DNA of 55,384 bases, from assembly GCA_026421185.1 (NCBI GenBank), contig JAPKCH010000008.1:1-55384 (forward strand), written 5' to 3'. This DNA is from Dehalococcoidia bacterium. Lineage in GTDB: Bacteria; Chloroflexota; Dehalococcoidia; Lucifugimonadales; Lucifugimonadaceae. Under the pieces are notes generated by a model. The model worked only from the letters and a program-made list of their open reading frames with translations. It was not told the DNA's origin and did not search any database. Of the stretch, positions 1 through 8,876 are shown in pieces. Numbering within the stretch: the first letter of the stretch is position 1; each line of letters begins with the position of its first letter. A program made the position numbers and the translations under genes.

Positions 1-262
1 CTTTCATTCGCAGAAACACAACGTCCGCCAAGCCGTATGCCTTGGCGGCGTTCAACGTTTCAACTTCCCGGGTAGCGACGAGATCGGCCGGTTTCACCGA
101 GCGATCACTGGTGCCCTTATCGCCGTTGGTGCAAACGACCAACACGACTTTCTTGCCTTCAGCGCACCATTTTGCAATCGTTCCACCCGAAGCCGATTCT
201 GAATCATCGGGATGCGGCGTTATTACGAGTATTGAGTCTTGTTCGTTAGTTTTTTCTGCCAA
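1..262 (-). CDS. LmbE/PIG-L family deacetylase, N-terminal part (runs off the left edge)
   Basis: Reading the minus strand from a TTG at 262 gives about 87 residues open to the window edge. Residues 12-22 contain the family signature PHPDDSE (His17, Asp19, Asp20), which binds the catalytic zinc in PIG-L/LmbE N-acetyl-sugar deacetylases. A Rossmann-like stretch with a TNGDKG segment follows, also typical of the family. An AAGGA ribosome binding site lies just upstream of the TTG, and no ATG is available in frame. Substrates of such enzymes range from GlcNAc-phosphatidylinositol to mycothiol and bacillithiol precursors, and the fragment does not decide between them. The C-terminal half is missing because the window ends. 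It has the same orientation as the S9 peptidase upstream of it, with a 66-base gap. Confidence 0.85.
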   Translation of the reverse strand, partial: MAEKTNEQDSILVITPHPDDSESASGGTIAKWCAEGKKVVLVVCTNGDKGTSDRSVKPADLVATREVETLNAAKAYGLADVVFLRMK

Positions 263-328
263 TATTTTTCCTTGTGAACCACATCGAAAATAGATCGATG
301 GACAGTCAAATCACGTATTTAAATCAAT

Positions 329-2281
329 CTAGAGTGCCGATTCGTTCTCGATTTCCACGCCCGGCAAATCTCCCGCCGGAGTGAACTTCATCACTCGACC
401 GTAGAAATACAGCTCGCCTTCCAGCGACGCCTTGATGTTTTTCGATTGTCGGAATCCGTGCTGCTCACCCTCGAACATCATCAGCGAGAACGGCAAACCT
501 TTTTCACGAAGCGCCTTCGCCATGATTTCAGCCTGAGAAGGTGGAACAATCTTGTCTTCGAGTCCCTGCAAAATAATCATCGGACACGATAGTTGATCTG
601 TGAAATTGATCGCAGATCGGTCGTGATACAACTGCTTCGCCTCAGGATACGGACCAATCAGAGTGTCCATATATCGTGACTCATACTTGTGAGTGTCACC
701 AATAAACACCATCAAATCAGCGATGCCGTAGTAGGTCGCACCAACTGCGAAACGATCTTCAAATGTAAGTGCGTTGATCGTCGTGTAGCCACCAGCCGAG
801 CCGCCCTTGATGGCGAGTCGTTTCGTATCGGCAAGACCTTTGGAAACAAGATAGTCAGCAGCTGCAATACAGTCGTCGGTGTCGTACACACCCCAGTTGC
901 CCTTCAGAGCATCTCGGAACGCCTTGCCGTGGCCCGTTGAACCTCGGTAGTTGACGTCAACAACGGCAAATCCACGGCTAGTCCAAAACTGGATTGGAAG
1001 GCTTAATGCCGAGCTTGCCGCGCTCGTAGGACCGCCGTGACTTATCACCAACAGAGGTGGTGTTTCCAACCCATCGGATTCGAAGTCAGGGTTCGTTGGC
1101 GAATAGTAGAAGGCATGGGCTTCACCGTTATCAGTCGACGGGAAAGTGATCGCCTCTGGAACAGACAAATATGAATAATCGAGTTCGATACTGCTCGACG
1201 ATTTCAGAGTCGTTGTAGAACCCTTGCTCAACGTTGCTCGAACTATTTCGGCTGCCGAAGTTGGCGACGCACCGATGTAAACAACATCGTCACCAATCAC
1301 GTTCACTTCGGCGATCGAAGTGTGAGCGACCGCTGTCTCAGCTACCTCTCGCCCACTGAGCATGACCATCCGAAGAAGACCTTTGCCGTTCTTGGTTCCC
1401 TTCAGCAGAATTGCTCCATCTTCTAGGAACGAATACGTGCAGAACCCGAACGCCCAAGCAGGACCTCCGTGGTCTTTTTCTTCGGTGATGAGTGGAGTGA
1501 CTTTGCCGTTCGCCCATTTCGTTAAGTTCCACCATCCTGATTCATCGGTGATGAATACGAGAGATCCGTCTGGCGACCAATCTGGCTGAACAATACTGGT
1601 GTCGGCACCGCCGGTTACTTTCTGAGCTTTACCTACCGAGCCATTGGCGGCGTCGAAATCAGCAACCCAAAGTTCGCAGCCGTCCCACGGCATGTTGGGG
1701 TGATCCCAAGACAGCCAGCAGATCTTGTCGCCGGCAGCATTCTGGCGGGGCGATGAGTAGAAATCGTGACCGCTTGCGAGCACCTGAACGTCGCCCGACC
1801 CATTGGTAGGCACTGCAACTATTGAGTTGTCGGCTTCACGATCTTCGTGATGTGTTTCGCTTACTGCCAGAATCCATTTGGAATCGTTAGTCAGCTTCAA
1901 GTCAGCGAATCGAAGACCTCGTTCGATTGCAGGAACGTTCGTAATCGACACAGGCTCGCAGGTAGAAGAAGCTTTATAAATTCTCTGGTCGTCCCAGTTT
2001 GTGAAGTACACAGCGCCATCACGAACTGCGTACGCACTTCCACCGTACTCGTGAACTGCGTTGCGAGCATTGAACGGTGCGGGGTTGATATCGGTCGTTG
2101 ATCCGTCGGCAGAACGCTTCACTATCACGTATCGCCCGGCTTCCTCGGGTCGACCCTCATGCCAGTAGACATCATCGCCATCTACTCGCACTTCACCTAA
2201 TCGAAGACCGCCCTGAGTGATCAGATCGGCCGAAATAGGAGATTCCCACGAACCGTACGGAGATTTCTGCTTAGTTGGCAT
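329..2281 (-). CDS. S9 family serine peptidase (acylaminoacyl/dipeptidyl peptidase type)
   Basis: 650 residues. The first ~380 residues form a seven-bladed beta-propeller-like region with WD40/PD40-type repeats (for example DWSPDGSLVFITDESG). The C-terminal alpha/beta hydrolase domain carries the prolyl-oligopeptidase signature GGSAGGY with nucleophile Ser495, the acid Asp576 in LEDKIVPP and His608 in EQHGF. The HGGP oxyanion motif lies before the nucleophile. Length and domain order fit S9C acylaminoacyl-peptidase-like enzymes, which remove N-terminal residues from oligopeptides. No signal peptide or membrane segment is seen, so the enzyme should be cytoplasmic. The gene stands alone between a lipoprotein gene and a deacetylase gene on the same strand. 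Together with the M1 and M16 peptidases in this window it suggests active peptide use. Confidence 0.93.
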   Translation of the reverse strand: MPTKQKSPYGSWESPISADLITQGGLRLGEVRVDGDDVYWHEGRPEEAGRYVIVKRSADGSTTDINPAPFNARNAVHEYGGSAYAVRDGAVYFTNWDDQRIYKASSTCEPVSITNVPAIERGLRFADLKLTNDSKWILAVSETHHEDREADNSIVAVPTNGSGDVQVLASGHDFYSSPRQNAAGDKICWLSWDHPNMPWDGCELWVADFDAANGSVGKAQKVTGGADTSIVQPDWSPDGSLVFITDESGWWNLTKWANGKVTPLITEEKDHGGPAWAFGFCTYSFLEDGAILLKGTKNGKGLLRMVMLSGREVAETAVAHTSIAEVNVIGDDVVYIGASPTSAAEIVRATLSKGSTTTLKSSSSIELDYSYLSVPEAITFPSTDNGEAHAFYYSPTNPDFESDGLETPPLLVISHGGPTSAASSALSLPIQFWTSRGFAVVDVNYRGSTGHGKAFRDALKGNWGVYDTDDCIAAADYLVSKGLADTKRLAIKGGSAGGYTTINALTFEDRFAVGATYYGIADLMVFIGDTHKYESRYMDTLIGPYPEAKQLYHDRSAINFTDQLSCPMIILQGLEDKIVPPSQAEIMAKALREKGLPFSLMMFEGEQHGFRQSKNIKASLEGELYFYGRVMKFTPAGDLPGVEIENESAL

Positions 2282-2512
2282 GTAGTGATTCTTTCTGCTG
2301 ATCGAACAGTTCAGCGAATTACCGAAAATCGAATGCGCAGAAGGCTCGCAGAAGAACGGTCACAAGGCAACAGGCTCACCCAACCAAATATCGATGAACA
2401 CGAAACACCCTACATATTCGATACACCGGGCGTAGCGGATCTATAAGTAGGGCGTCTGTGGCAGTTTCCTGTCGAGATATCAGTTCTTGAGAACTATCGG
2501 CAAGCTAAACAA

Positions 2513-3325
2513 TTAGCCACCGAAGAACGTTCCCTGTCGCTCGCCATTGACTATCACGTCGTACTCAATTCCAGCTTCGAAATCTGAGCCAATGTTAATC
2601 GACTGATCTTCGTAGATGATCGCCAGCGTGCAAGGCACGAGAGCCGTCGGAACCTGAGTCAGTACTTCAATGTCGACCTCACGTCCTTCGACGCTCCAGT
2701 CGATCGAATTGAAGGTCTCACAGCTTCCGCTGAGAGCAATCGTGACAGCAACCATGTGCTGTGCAGGAATTGATCGAGTAGAAGCAATGCTTACGTTTTC
2801 GATAGTCGCAGTCATTGGAGTCGCACCAGTTGTGAATTTCTCAGACGGCTGATCGTTCACGTAAACGCTGTACGTTACTCCACGTTCAAAGTTGGCGCCA
2901 AGGCTAACGTTCTCATGGTGAATTCCGTAAATCATCGTGCACGCAATCATCTGTAATGGTGCAGGAACCATGTTGTACACGCTGATATAAATATCAGTGC
3001 CTTCGAACGCTACATCTGCACGATCGAATATTACACATCCGCTTGGAAGTCCTGAAATCACCTGAACAACGAACTGTTCTGGGGAGGATTCGAGAACTAG
3101 GATTTCCACGCTCTCTACAGGAGCAAGAGCTTCAACTACTACGAATCCGGGATCAGTTGGTGGAGGGTCACTCTCAGTATGGTCTTGGCTAGGCTGTGCG
3201 CCAACTCCGCCGCTTCCATCATTCGAAACAAGCTTGGTCTCATCCTTGCCACACGCAATAACGAATGCTGCGAGGACTGCAATTACAACCAGTACGAGCC
3301 ACTTATTTTTGGTTTTGCTAAACAT
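2513..3325 (-). CDS. Lipoprotein with two internal repeat units
   Basis: 270 residues. The N-terminus has two Lys-rich turns, a hydrophobic stretch (residues 9-23) and a lipobox ending in Cys25 (VIAC), so this is a predicted type II signal-peptide lipoprotein anchored on the outer face of the membrane. Residues 28-60 are a polar linker rich in Gly, Ser, Pro and Asp. Two homologous units follow, about residues 70-164 and 175-268. Each contains a VSI/VEI start, an SG-C segment, an acidic beta-strand pattern, a VP-x-C motif and an ending like F-x-x-G-x-x-Y-x-V-x-V-N. Each unit has two cysteines (Cys96/Cys128 and Cys201/Cys231), which could form one disulfide per unit. The function is unknown; the fold is probably an immunoglobulin-like beta-sandwich. 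Confidence 0.8.
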   Translation of the reverse strand: MFSKTKNKWLVLVVIAVLAAFVIACGKDETKLVSNDGSGGVGAQPSQDHTESDPPPTDPGFVVVEALAPVESVEILVLESSPEQFVVQVISGLPSGCVIFDRADVAFEGTDIYISVYNMVPAPLQMIACTMIYGIHHENVSLGANFERGVTYSVYVNDQPSEKFTTGATPMTATIENVSIASTRSIPAQHMVAVTIALSGSCETFNSIDWSVEGREVDIEVLTQVPTALVPCTLAIIYEDQSINIGSDFEAGIEYDVIVNGERQGTFFGG

Positions 3326-3515
3326 TTTTCTGTTTCCGCTGATTGGCCCGAATTGAATCTGCGGACCTTTGATTTACTTAGGCACCTGGTTAGGTCGTCC
3401 ATCATATTAAAGACGTCACAGCGTTAGGATTTGTTCCATCAATTTTCGGCGATTTCTATTTCCTGCTTTCACGCGCGTTACCTCAGACATCTTCTAGTTC
3501 AAATCCTAACGAAAA

Positions 3516-3545
3516 TTGACTCAACACCCCTTTAAGGTCTAATCT
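3516..3545 (+). promoter_or_regulatory. Sigma-70-type promoter of the trpS T-box leader
   Basis: TTGACT (3516-3521) and TAATCT (3540-3545) are separated by 18 bases and lie about 35 bases upstream of T-box stem I, as expected for the transcription start of this leader. The rest of 3326-3515, between the divergent lipoprotein gene and this promoter, holds nothing else I can recognise. Confidence 0.65.
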
Positions 3546-3575
3546 TGGAGATAGTTCGAATTTCATATTTGCGTT

Positions 3576-3876
3576 GATCGGGACTAGTAAGTTTCGTTAC
3601 GGATCAAAGAGAGTCGGGGTCAGCTGGAAGCCCGATATCACGACCGGAACCGAATGGACCCGTGAGCTTCGAAGCAAAAGTATTGTTGCAATACGAGTAG
3701 CCACCGACGGAGTGGGCACCGTTATCAGAGCCCAGGGCCTACGATCTTAGATAGCCTTGATCGTGTGTCCGACAGAGATACTGCTTAGCTAAACTTGATG
3801 CAGTAATAAGGGTGGCACCGCGGGATACATACCTCGCCCCTTGAAAATTATTTCATTTGGGAGTGAGGTTTTTTTA
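3576..3876 (+). promoter_or_regulatory. T-box riboswitch, tRNA-Trp specific, upstream of trpS
   Basis: All parts of a T-box leader can be seen. Stem I closes with GGG (3580-3582) against CCC (3659-3661). Its internal loop has the S-turn pair AGTA (3586-3589) and GAA (3652-3654). The specifier codon TGG follows at 3655-3657 with the usual purine after it (A3658), so the leader reads Trp. The T-box sequence AAGGGTGGCACCGCGG lies at 3808-3823, and its bulge TGGC would pair with a tRNA acceptor end GCCA, as expected for tRNA-Trp with discriminator G. An intrinsic terminator follows at 3831-3875. In this class uncharged tRNA stabilises the antiterminator, so trpS should be switched on when charged tRNA-Trp is scarce. 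The trpS start lies 70 bases downstream. Confidence 0.95.
3831..3875 (+). terminator. Intrinsic terminator of the T-box leader
   Basis: ACCTCGCCCC (3831-3840) pairs with GGGAGTGAGGT (3859-3869), with one G-U pair and one mismatch, followed by seven T. It overlaps the 3' side of the T-box region, as expected for a mutually exclusive terminator/antiterminator pair. Confidence 0.85.
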
Positions 3877-3945
3877 TGCCTGATTTTTGGGCGAACGGAA
3901 CCTCGATCACTAGACAAGTAACTAAATCGAGAGCCGAACAAGATC

Positions 3946-4965
3946 ATGGCAGTGCCTACTAAAAAGCGAATTCTTACTGGTATCCGACCCACCGGAGCAC
4001 TCCATCTGGGTCACTACGTTGGCGCGCTTCACAACTGGATTGAACTGCAGGATCAGTATGATTGTTACTTCCTGATCGCCGACTATCAAGCACTTGGCGA
4101 CCACTTACACGACATCGATCTCATCAGAGATTCGGTGCTGCAGGTCACGCTCGACTGGTTGTCAGTCGGACTCGATCCAGACAATTCCTCGTTCGTTGTG
4201 CAGAGCTACGTGCCTGAGTTCGCTGAACTCACGATGTTGCTCAGCTTCATCACGCCGCTCGGCATGCTCGAACGCAATCCGACGTTAAAGAGTGAGATTG
4301 ACGATCTCGCGGTCGAACGACGCACCGTTGGTTTCTACAACTACCCAATGAGTCAGGTCGCCGACATTCTGTTGCCGCAGGCTCACTTGGTACCAGTTGG
4401 AGACGATCAGCTTCCTCATATCGAAATGACACGCGAAGTAGCTCGCAAGTTCAACCGAATGTTCAAGCCGGTATTCCCAGAAGCCGAATCACTCGTCGGT
4501 AAAGTCCCTCGACTCTCAGGAACCGATGGACAAGGCAAGATGAGTAAGTCTAAGGGCAACGTAATAATGCTGTCTGACGATGCGAAGACGGTCACGAAGA
4601 AAGTTCGTGGAATGTTCACCGACCCGAACCGAATTCGAGCCGACACTCCCGGAAAGGTCGAGGGTAATCCAGTATTCCAATACCACGATGCCTTTAACCC
4701 GAACACGGAACAGGTCGACGAGTTCAAATCTCGCTACCGCGAGGGAACGATTGGTGACGTTGAAGTAAAGATGGCTCTAGCAGAAGCGCTCAACGAATTC
4801 TTAGATCCTATTCGTGAGAAGCGTGCGTACTACGAAGCGAACATTAACCTCGTTGAAGACGCGATCATGAACGGTGTTGGGCGTATGCGAAAAGTCGCTG
4901 CTGAAACGATGGAGCAGGTGCGAGACGCCATGCGAATTTCGAGCTACACAAAAAATTGGAAGTAG
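3946..4965 (+). CDS. trpS: Tryptophanyl-tRNA synthetase
   Basis: 339 residues, the normal length for a bacterial class Ic synthetase charging tRNA-Trp. The HIGH signature is HLGH at residues 20-23 inside [18 protein letters not shown], and the KMSKS loop is intact at residues 198-202. The Rossmann core motifs LIADYQAL and PVGDDQ, used for tryptophan and ATP binding, are present. The ATG at 3946 is the first start after the T-box terminator; no strong ribosome binding site is visible in front of it. The gene leads a tryptophan block and is governed by its own T-box, with trpE starting 149 bases after its stop behind a second leader. Confidence 0.97.
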   Translation: MAVPTKKRILTGIRPTGALHLGHYVGALHNWIELQDQYDCYFLIADYQALGDHLHDIDLIRDSVLQVTLDWLSVGLDPDNSSFVVQSYVPEFAELTMLLSFITPLGMLERNPTLKSEIDDLAVERRTVGFYNYPMSQVADILLPQAHLVPVGDDQLPHIEMTREVARKFNRMFKPVFPEAESLVGKVPRLSGTDGQGKMSKSKGNVIMLSDDAKTVTKKVRGMFTDPNRIRADTPGKVEGNPVFQYHDAFNPNTEQVDEFKSRYREGTIGDVEVKMALAEALNEFLDPIREKRAYYEANINLVEDAIMNGVGRMRKVAAETMEQVRDAMRISSYTKNWK

Positions 4966-5013
4966 CGAGCTACGTTTTCTTAGAACCATCCAGTTCACTT
5001 CACAACTAATTCC

Positions 5014-5070
5014 ATGACCAATCGAATCAAAAACTTAATAGCCACCGGCACTTCCTATTGGCGAAGTTGA
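5014..5070 (+). CDS. Candidate 18-residue trp leader peptide
   Basis: An ATG at 5014 opens an 18-codon frame reading MTNRIKNLIATGTSYWRS and ending at a TGA (5068-5070). It holds a Tyr-Trp pair (Trp codon 5059-5061) just before the stop, and the stop lies inside the 5' arm of a perfect hairpin. It is located 45 bases upstream of the trpE start. This arrangement resembles attenuator leader peptides. However, only one Trp codon is present, no clear ribosome binding site precedes it, and the hairpin has no U-tract, so the peptide is a candidate rather than a demonstrated leader. Confidence 0.45.
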   Translation: MTNRIKNLIATGTSYWRS

Positions 5071-5092
5071 ATCTAGAACAAAATTCAACTTC
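5063..5092 (+). promoter_or_regulatory. Perfect 10-bp hairpin overlapping the leader ORF stop, upstream of trpE
   Basis: GAAGTTGAAT (5063-5072) is the exact reverse complement of ATTCAACTTC (5083-5092), with a 10-base loop. No T-run follows, so it is not a classic terminator. It sits 9 bases before the trpE ribosome binding site, and a ribosome at the leader stop codon would melt it. This is compatible with control of transcription or translation by leader translation. Confidence 0.6.
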
Positions 5093-5114
5093 AATCACTC
5101 AGGAAATTTACGTC

Positions 5115-6668
5115 ATGCCCAATTACACACCAGCTCTTCCAGAATTTAAAACCCTCGCCGATGGACACAATCTTATTCCGGTTTATCGCGAGATAAGCGC
5201 AGATCTTGAAACACCTGTTTCTGCCTACTTAAAGACAGCTACTGGCAGGCATTCGTTCCTCTTCGAGTCGGTCGAAGGCGGAGAGAACCTCGCTCGTTAC
5301 AGCATTCTCGGCACAGAGCCTTCAGAGGTTCTAACAACAGGTGCTGGAACTGAATTGGGCGAAGTAGACCCACTCGAATTACTTCGAGATCGTATGTCGA
5401 AAGTTAGCTACGCAACAGTAGAAGGACTTCCGAAGTTCCATGGTGGAGCTGTTGGCTACCTCGCTTACGACACGATTCGATACTTTGAACCATCGGTACC
5501 GCAGATCTCTGATGAAAAATCAGGACTCGACGTTCCCGAATCTGTGTTCATCCTCACCGATACGATCATGATTTTCGATCACGTTCGTCACACCATTTTC
5601 GTAGTTGCTCACGCAGCAATAAACAACGGCGACACCGAAGCGGCATACGAAAGAGCCACAGCAAAAATCGAAGAGGTGATCGCACGACTCGACAAGCCGG
5701 TTCCCGCAAGTGGCGCACGTCGTAATTTCCTCCCGCCTTCAGGCTTCACATCACGTGACCCTAATCTCGATTACAGCTCGGTTGGCCACCCCGACCAGTC
5801 ACCAATCGAAGGCGGCGAACTCACCGGACAGCCGTACATTCCGAACATGACACGTGAGTACTACGGCGAAGCAATCGCCAAGTGCAAACAAGCTATCCAA
5901 GATGGCGAAGTCATTCAGGTCGTGTTATCGCAGCGATTGTCACGACGAACACCCGTCAAACCGTTCGATATGTATCGATCACTTCGAGCTATCAACCCTT
6001 CGCCATACATGTTCTTCTTGGAACTCGACGGATTCCAAATAGTCGGTGCTTCTCCTGAGCTACTAACGCAGGTGATCGACGGCAAAATGGCCGTTCACCC
6101 AATCGCCGGTACTCGACCACGAGGAATAAACCCGGAACATGATGACGAACTCGAAAACGAACTCATCAACGATGAAAAAGAAGTCGCCGAGCACGTAATG
6201 CTTCTCGACCTTGGACGCAACGACGTCGGCAGAGTTTCCGATCCGGGCAGTGTCGTAGTTGAGCAAAGTTTCGAGATCGAAAAGTACTCGCACGTGATGC
6301 ACATCGTGTCGCACGTGACTGGTGATCTCTCCAAGAAATACGACATGTTCGATGCCATGAAAGCTGCGTTTCCGGCTGGAACTGTTTCAGGTGCTGCAAA
6401 AGTACGTGCGATGCAGTTGATTGCCGAACTTGAGCCTGAAAAACGTGGCCCTTATTCAGGAGCCGTTGGCTACTTCAGTTTCACTGGAAACATGGACACC
6501 GCAATTTCACTCCGAACGATGATTATGAAAGACGGCATTGCGTATTTGCAAGCCGGCGGCGGAATTGTTTCCGATAGCGATACACAAACGGAGTACGAAG
6601 AGACGCTTCACAAGATGGGGGCCTTGATGCGAGCTATCGATCACGCCGAGGAGTCGTCGGGTGTCTAG
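5115..6668 (+). CDS. trpE: Anthranilate synthase component I
   Basis: 517 residues from the ATG at 5115, which has AGGAAA eight bases upstream. An in-frame TTG at 5058 would add 19 residues that overlap the leader hairpin and is less likely. The enzyme makes anthranilate from chorismate with ammonia delivered by TrpG. The chorismate-binding domain shows PIAGT (residues 329-333), DLGRNDVGRV and FPAGTVSGAAK. PIAGT rather than PIKGT is the form usual in anthranilate synthase, as opposed to aminodeoxychorismate synthase. The N-terminal domain keeps a FES segment followed by RYS, matching the LLES-type region that binds feedback tryptophan. The gene overlaps the next one by 8 bases. Confidence 0.93.
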   Translation: MPNYTPALPEFKTLADGHNLIPVYREISADLETPVSAYLKTATGRHSFLFESVEGGENLARYSILGTEPSEVLTTGAGTELGEVDPLELLRDRMSKVSYATVEGLPKFHGGAVGYLAYDTIRYFEPSVPQISDEKSGLDVPESVFILTDTIMIFDHVRHTIFVVAHAAINNGDTEAAYERATAKIEEVIARLDKPVPASGARRNFLPPSGFTSRDPNLDYSSVGHPDQSPIEGGELTGQPYIPNMTREYYGEAIAKCKQAIQDGEVIQVVLSQRLSRRTPVKPFDMYRSLRAINPSPYMFFLELDGFQIVGASPELLTQVIDGKMAVHPIAGTRPRGINPEHDDELENELINDEKEVAEHVMLLDLGRNDVGRVSDPGSVVVEQSFEIEKYSHVMHIVSHVTGDLSKKYDMFDAMKAAFPAGTVSGAAKVRAMQLIAELEPEKRGPYSGAVGYFSFTGNMDTAISLRTMIMKDGIAYLQAGGGIVSDSDTQTEYEETLHKMGALMRAIDHAEESSGV

Positions 6669-8208
6669 CCTGATATTCAAAGGCACAAAACGCGAATTCG
6701 AGTACGCATCCGTTGAATACGATGTCGTACCGATTCACGCCGTCATCGAAGGGGTCAAAGTTCGCCCTATCGAAGCTATAAGATCACTTCGAAATCAAGG
6801 TGAACCAGCGTTTATATTCGAATCGGAATCACCCGAAGCTGGAGCTTCGAGATACGCGTACGTGTGCCCATCAGTTGAGAGCGTAGTACGCACTGGTGAG
6901 ACCGAAACGGCTGGAAACATCAACCCAATTTCAGCGTTACGATCTCAACTTGAGTCACGATCGGTTGCACCCGTTGCTGAGCTACCATCACTAATCACAG
7001 GTGCTTTCGGATTCATGGCATACGAGGCAATCAAACATTTCGAGCCAACGGTTGGCGAATTACCCTCCGATCCAACCGGATCGCCTGTAGCTGCATTCGT
7101 AACCCCGCACGAACTACTTGTATTCGATCGCGCCCTCGATCAACTCCACATCATCGTATTTACACGCAACTCTAACGATTTTGAATCGGCCTCAAGCCGA
7201 ATTTTTCAAATCTGTGAGATTCTAGAATCCACTTCGATCGAACAGCAGGCGATCATCTCCACTGAGCTCGAAGAACTAGTTGATGAAGTCGCGATTTCCA
7301 TAACCGCAAATAACAAAACATTCGCAGACATGGCCCGCAAAGCTCTCAAAGCGATCATCGAAGGTGAGCTGATTCAAGTCGTGCTTGGACAACGGGTTGA
7401 AACTAAAACGACCGCTAACCCAATCGACATATACGAACAGCTATCAGCGATCAATTCGTCGCCGTACATGTACATGCTCGACCTCGGTGACATGCAGTTA
7501 ATCGGGGCATCACCGGAATTACTACTTCGATCCACCAATGGCAAGGCTTCCGTGCATCCCATTGCAGGCACTCGACCACGAGGCGTAACAGCGGAAGAAG
7601 ATCTTCAATACGAAGCCGATCTACTTTCTAACGAAAAAGAATCGGCTGAACACGTGATGCTGGTAGACCTCGCTCGAAACGATCTGGGTCGGGTCAGCAA
7701 ACCGGGCACAGTTCAAGTGAAATCATTGAAGCACGTCGAACGCTACTCGCACGTTATGCACTTAGTATCAAGAGTCGAAGGACGGCTCGCCACCGGTAAA
7801 GATGGCATCGATGCATTCGAATCTGGATTTCCAATCGGAACCCTTTCTGGCGCACCAAAAATACGTTCTATCCAACTGATCGCCGAACTCGAGCCTGAGG
7901 GTCGAGGACCCTACTGCGGTGGCATCGGCTGGTTTGGACAGAACGGCGATATCGACACCGGCACGATCATTCGGTCAATAGTTCTTCGTGATGGCACAGC
8001 ACACGTTCAAGGCGGGGCAGGAATCGTATTCGACTCCGATCCAGAAGCCGAAAATCTCGAATCTATCCAGAAAGCAAAAGCACCGCTACTAGCGATCGCT
8101 CGAGCTGAAGCAATTTCCGAATCAATTCAAAACCAGCATTTGCGAAGCAACGAAAAATCTTCATCCGGCTTACTTCAACCTGCGACAATGCAGCTAATCA
8201 GCGACTAA
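6661..8208 (+). CDS. Second anthranilate synthase component I-like protein (TrpE paralog)
   Basis: 515 residues from a GTG at 6661, overlapping the trpE stop by 8 bases, so translation is probably coupled. The C-terminal half is a complete chorismate-binding domain with PIAGT (residues 300-304), [10 protein letters not shown] and [11 protein letters not shown]. The N-terminal domain keeps a FES segment near residue 58. A tail of about 30 residues extends beyond the usual end. The PIAGT motif favours anthranilate synthase activity. Because a single glutamine amidotransferase gene follows 4 bases later, this copy could instead be a PabB that shares it. It is clearly homologous to trpE but diverged, so the duplication is not recent. 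Confidence 0.85.
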   Translation: MSSLIFKGTKREFEYASVEYDVVPIHAVIEGVKVRPIEAIRSLRNQGEPAFIFESESPEAGASRYAYVCPSVESVVRTGETETAGNINPISALRSQLESRSVAPVAELPSLITGAFGFMAYEAIKHFEPTVGELPSDPTGSPVAAFVTPHELLVFDRALDQLHIIVFTRNSNDFESASSRIFQICEILESTSIEQQAIISTELEELVDEVAISITANNKTFADMARKALKAIIEGELIQVVLGQRVETKTTANPIDIYEQLSAINSSPYMYMLDLGDMQLIGASPELLLRSTNGKASVHPIAGTRPRGVTAEEDLQYEADLLSNEKESAEHVMLVDLARNDLGRVSKPGTVQVKSLKHVERYSHVMHLVSRVEGRLATGKDGIDAFESGFPIGTLSGAPKIRSIQLIAELEPEGRGPYCGGIGWFGQNGDIDTGTIIRSIVLRDGTAHVQGGAGIVFDSDPEAENLESIQKAKAPLLAIARAEAISESIQNQHLRSNEKSSSGLLQPATMQLISD

Positions 8209-8212
8209 TCCA

Positions 8213-8797
8213 ATGCTTCTACTAATCGATAACTACGATAGCTTTACATACAACCTATACCAGTATCTTTCTGAACTCGGTGCAGAGGTCGAAGTGGTTC
8301 GGAACGACAAAGCGACCATCGAGCAGCTTGCTGCTATGAACCCGGAACAGGTAGTCGTTTCACCGGGACCATCCACACCCGACAACGCCGGAATTTCGGT
8401 CGACGTAATCAAGTACTTCGCCGGAAAAGTTCCGGTGCTGGGCGTTTGCTTAGGTCACCAGTGCATTGCTCAGGCGTTTGGCGGATTAGTGACGGGTGCT
8501 GGCGAAATACGACACGGAAAGACTTCTCTGATTCAGCACACTGGCAAGGGCGTTTTCGCAGGATTGCCTCAGCCGTTCGAGGCTGTGCGATATCACTCGC
8601 TAGCTGTCGAGCCCGACACCGTGCCTGAGGAATTTGAAGTTACCGCCAACACCGAAAATGGCATCATCATGGGTATCCGGCACAAGGAACTCGACATCGA
8701 GGGCGTGCAGTTTCATCCCGAATCGATCATGACTGAATCCGGAAAAGAACTACTTCAGAATTTCCTAGATAAGCCATCACCGAGCAGAAGCAATTAG
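8213..8797 (+). CDS. trpG: Glutamine amidotransferase component of anthranilate (or aminodeoxychorismate) synthase
   Basis: 194 residues, class I glutamine amidotransferase. The first residues [15 protein letters not shown] are the TrpG/PabA signature. The catalytic triad is Cys79 in GVCLGHQ with His168 and Glu170 in VQFHPES. The [11 protein letters not shown] loop is present. The protein hydrolyses glutamine and channels ammonia to TrpE. It begins 4 bases after the second trpE-like gene and is the only such subunit in the window, so it probably serves both large subunits and may be amphibolic (TrpG and PabA). Confidence 0.93.
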   Translation: MLLLIDNYDSFTYNLYQYLSELGAEVEVVRNDKATIEQLAAMNPEQVVVSPGPSTPDNAGISVDVIKYFAGKVPVLGVCLGHQCIAQAFGGLVTGAGEIRHGKTSLIQHTGKGVFAGLPQPFEAVRYHSLAVEPDTVPEEFEVTANTENGIIMGIRHKELDIEGVQFHPESIMTESGKELLQNFLDKPSPSRSN

Positions 8798-8876
8798 CTG
8801 GCGACATTAAGTCGCATTCTCAATAATGAACACTTGGGTAATTCAGTAACCAGCAAACAAAACTTAAATCAAAAAC

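Noticed and set aside
2490-2512. AGTTCT-TG-AGAACT inverted repeat after the lipoprotein gene as a terminator
   Set aside because: The two-base loop is too small for a hairpin and no T-run follows on the minus strand.
3480-3520. GTTCAAATCC resembling a tRNA T-loop
   Set aside because: No matching acceptor, D-arm or anticodon arm can be built around it; it lies in the promoter region of the T-box leader.
5058-5114. TTG at 5058 as the trpE start
   Set aside because: It lies inside the leader ORF and hairpin, has no ribosome binding site, and the ATG at 5115 has AGGAAA at good spacing.
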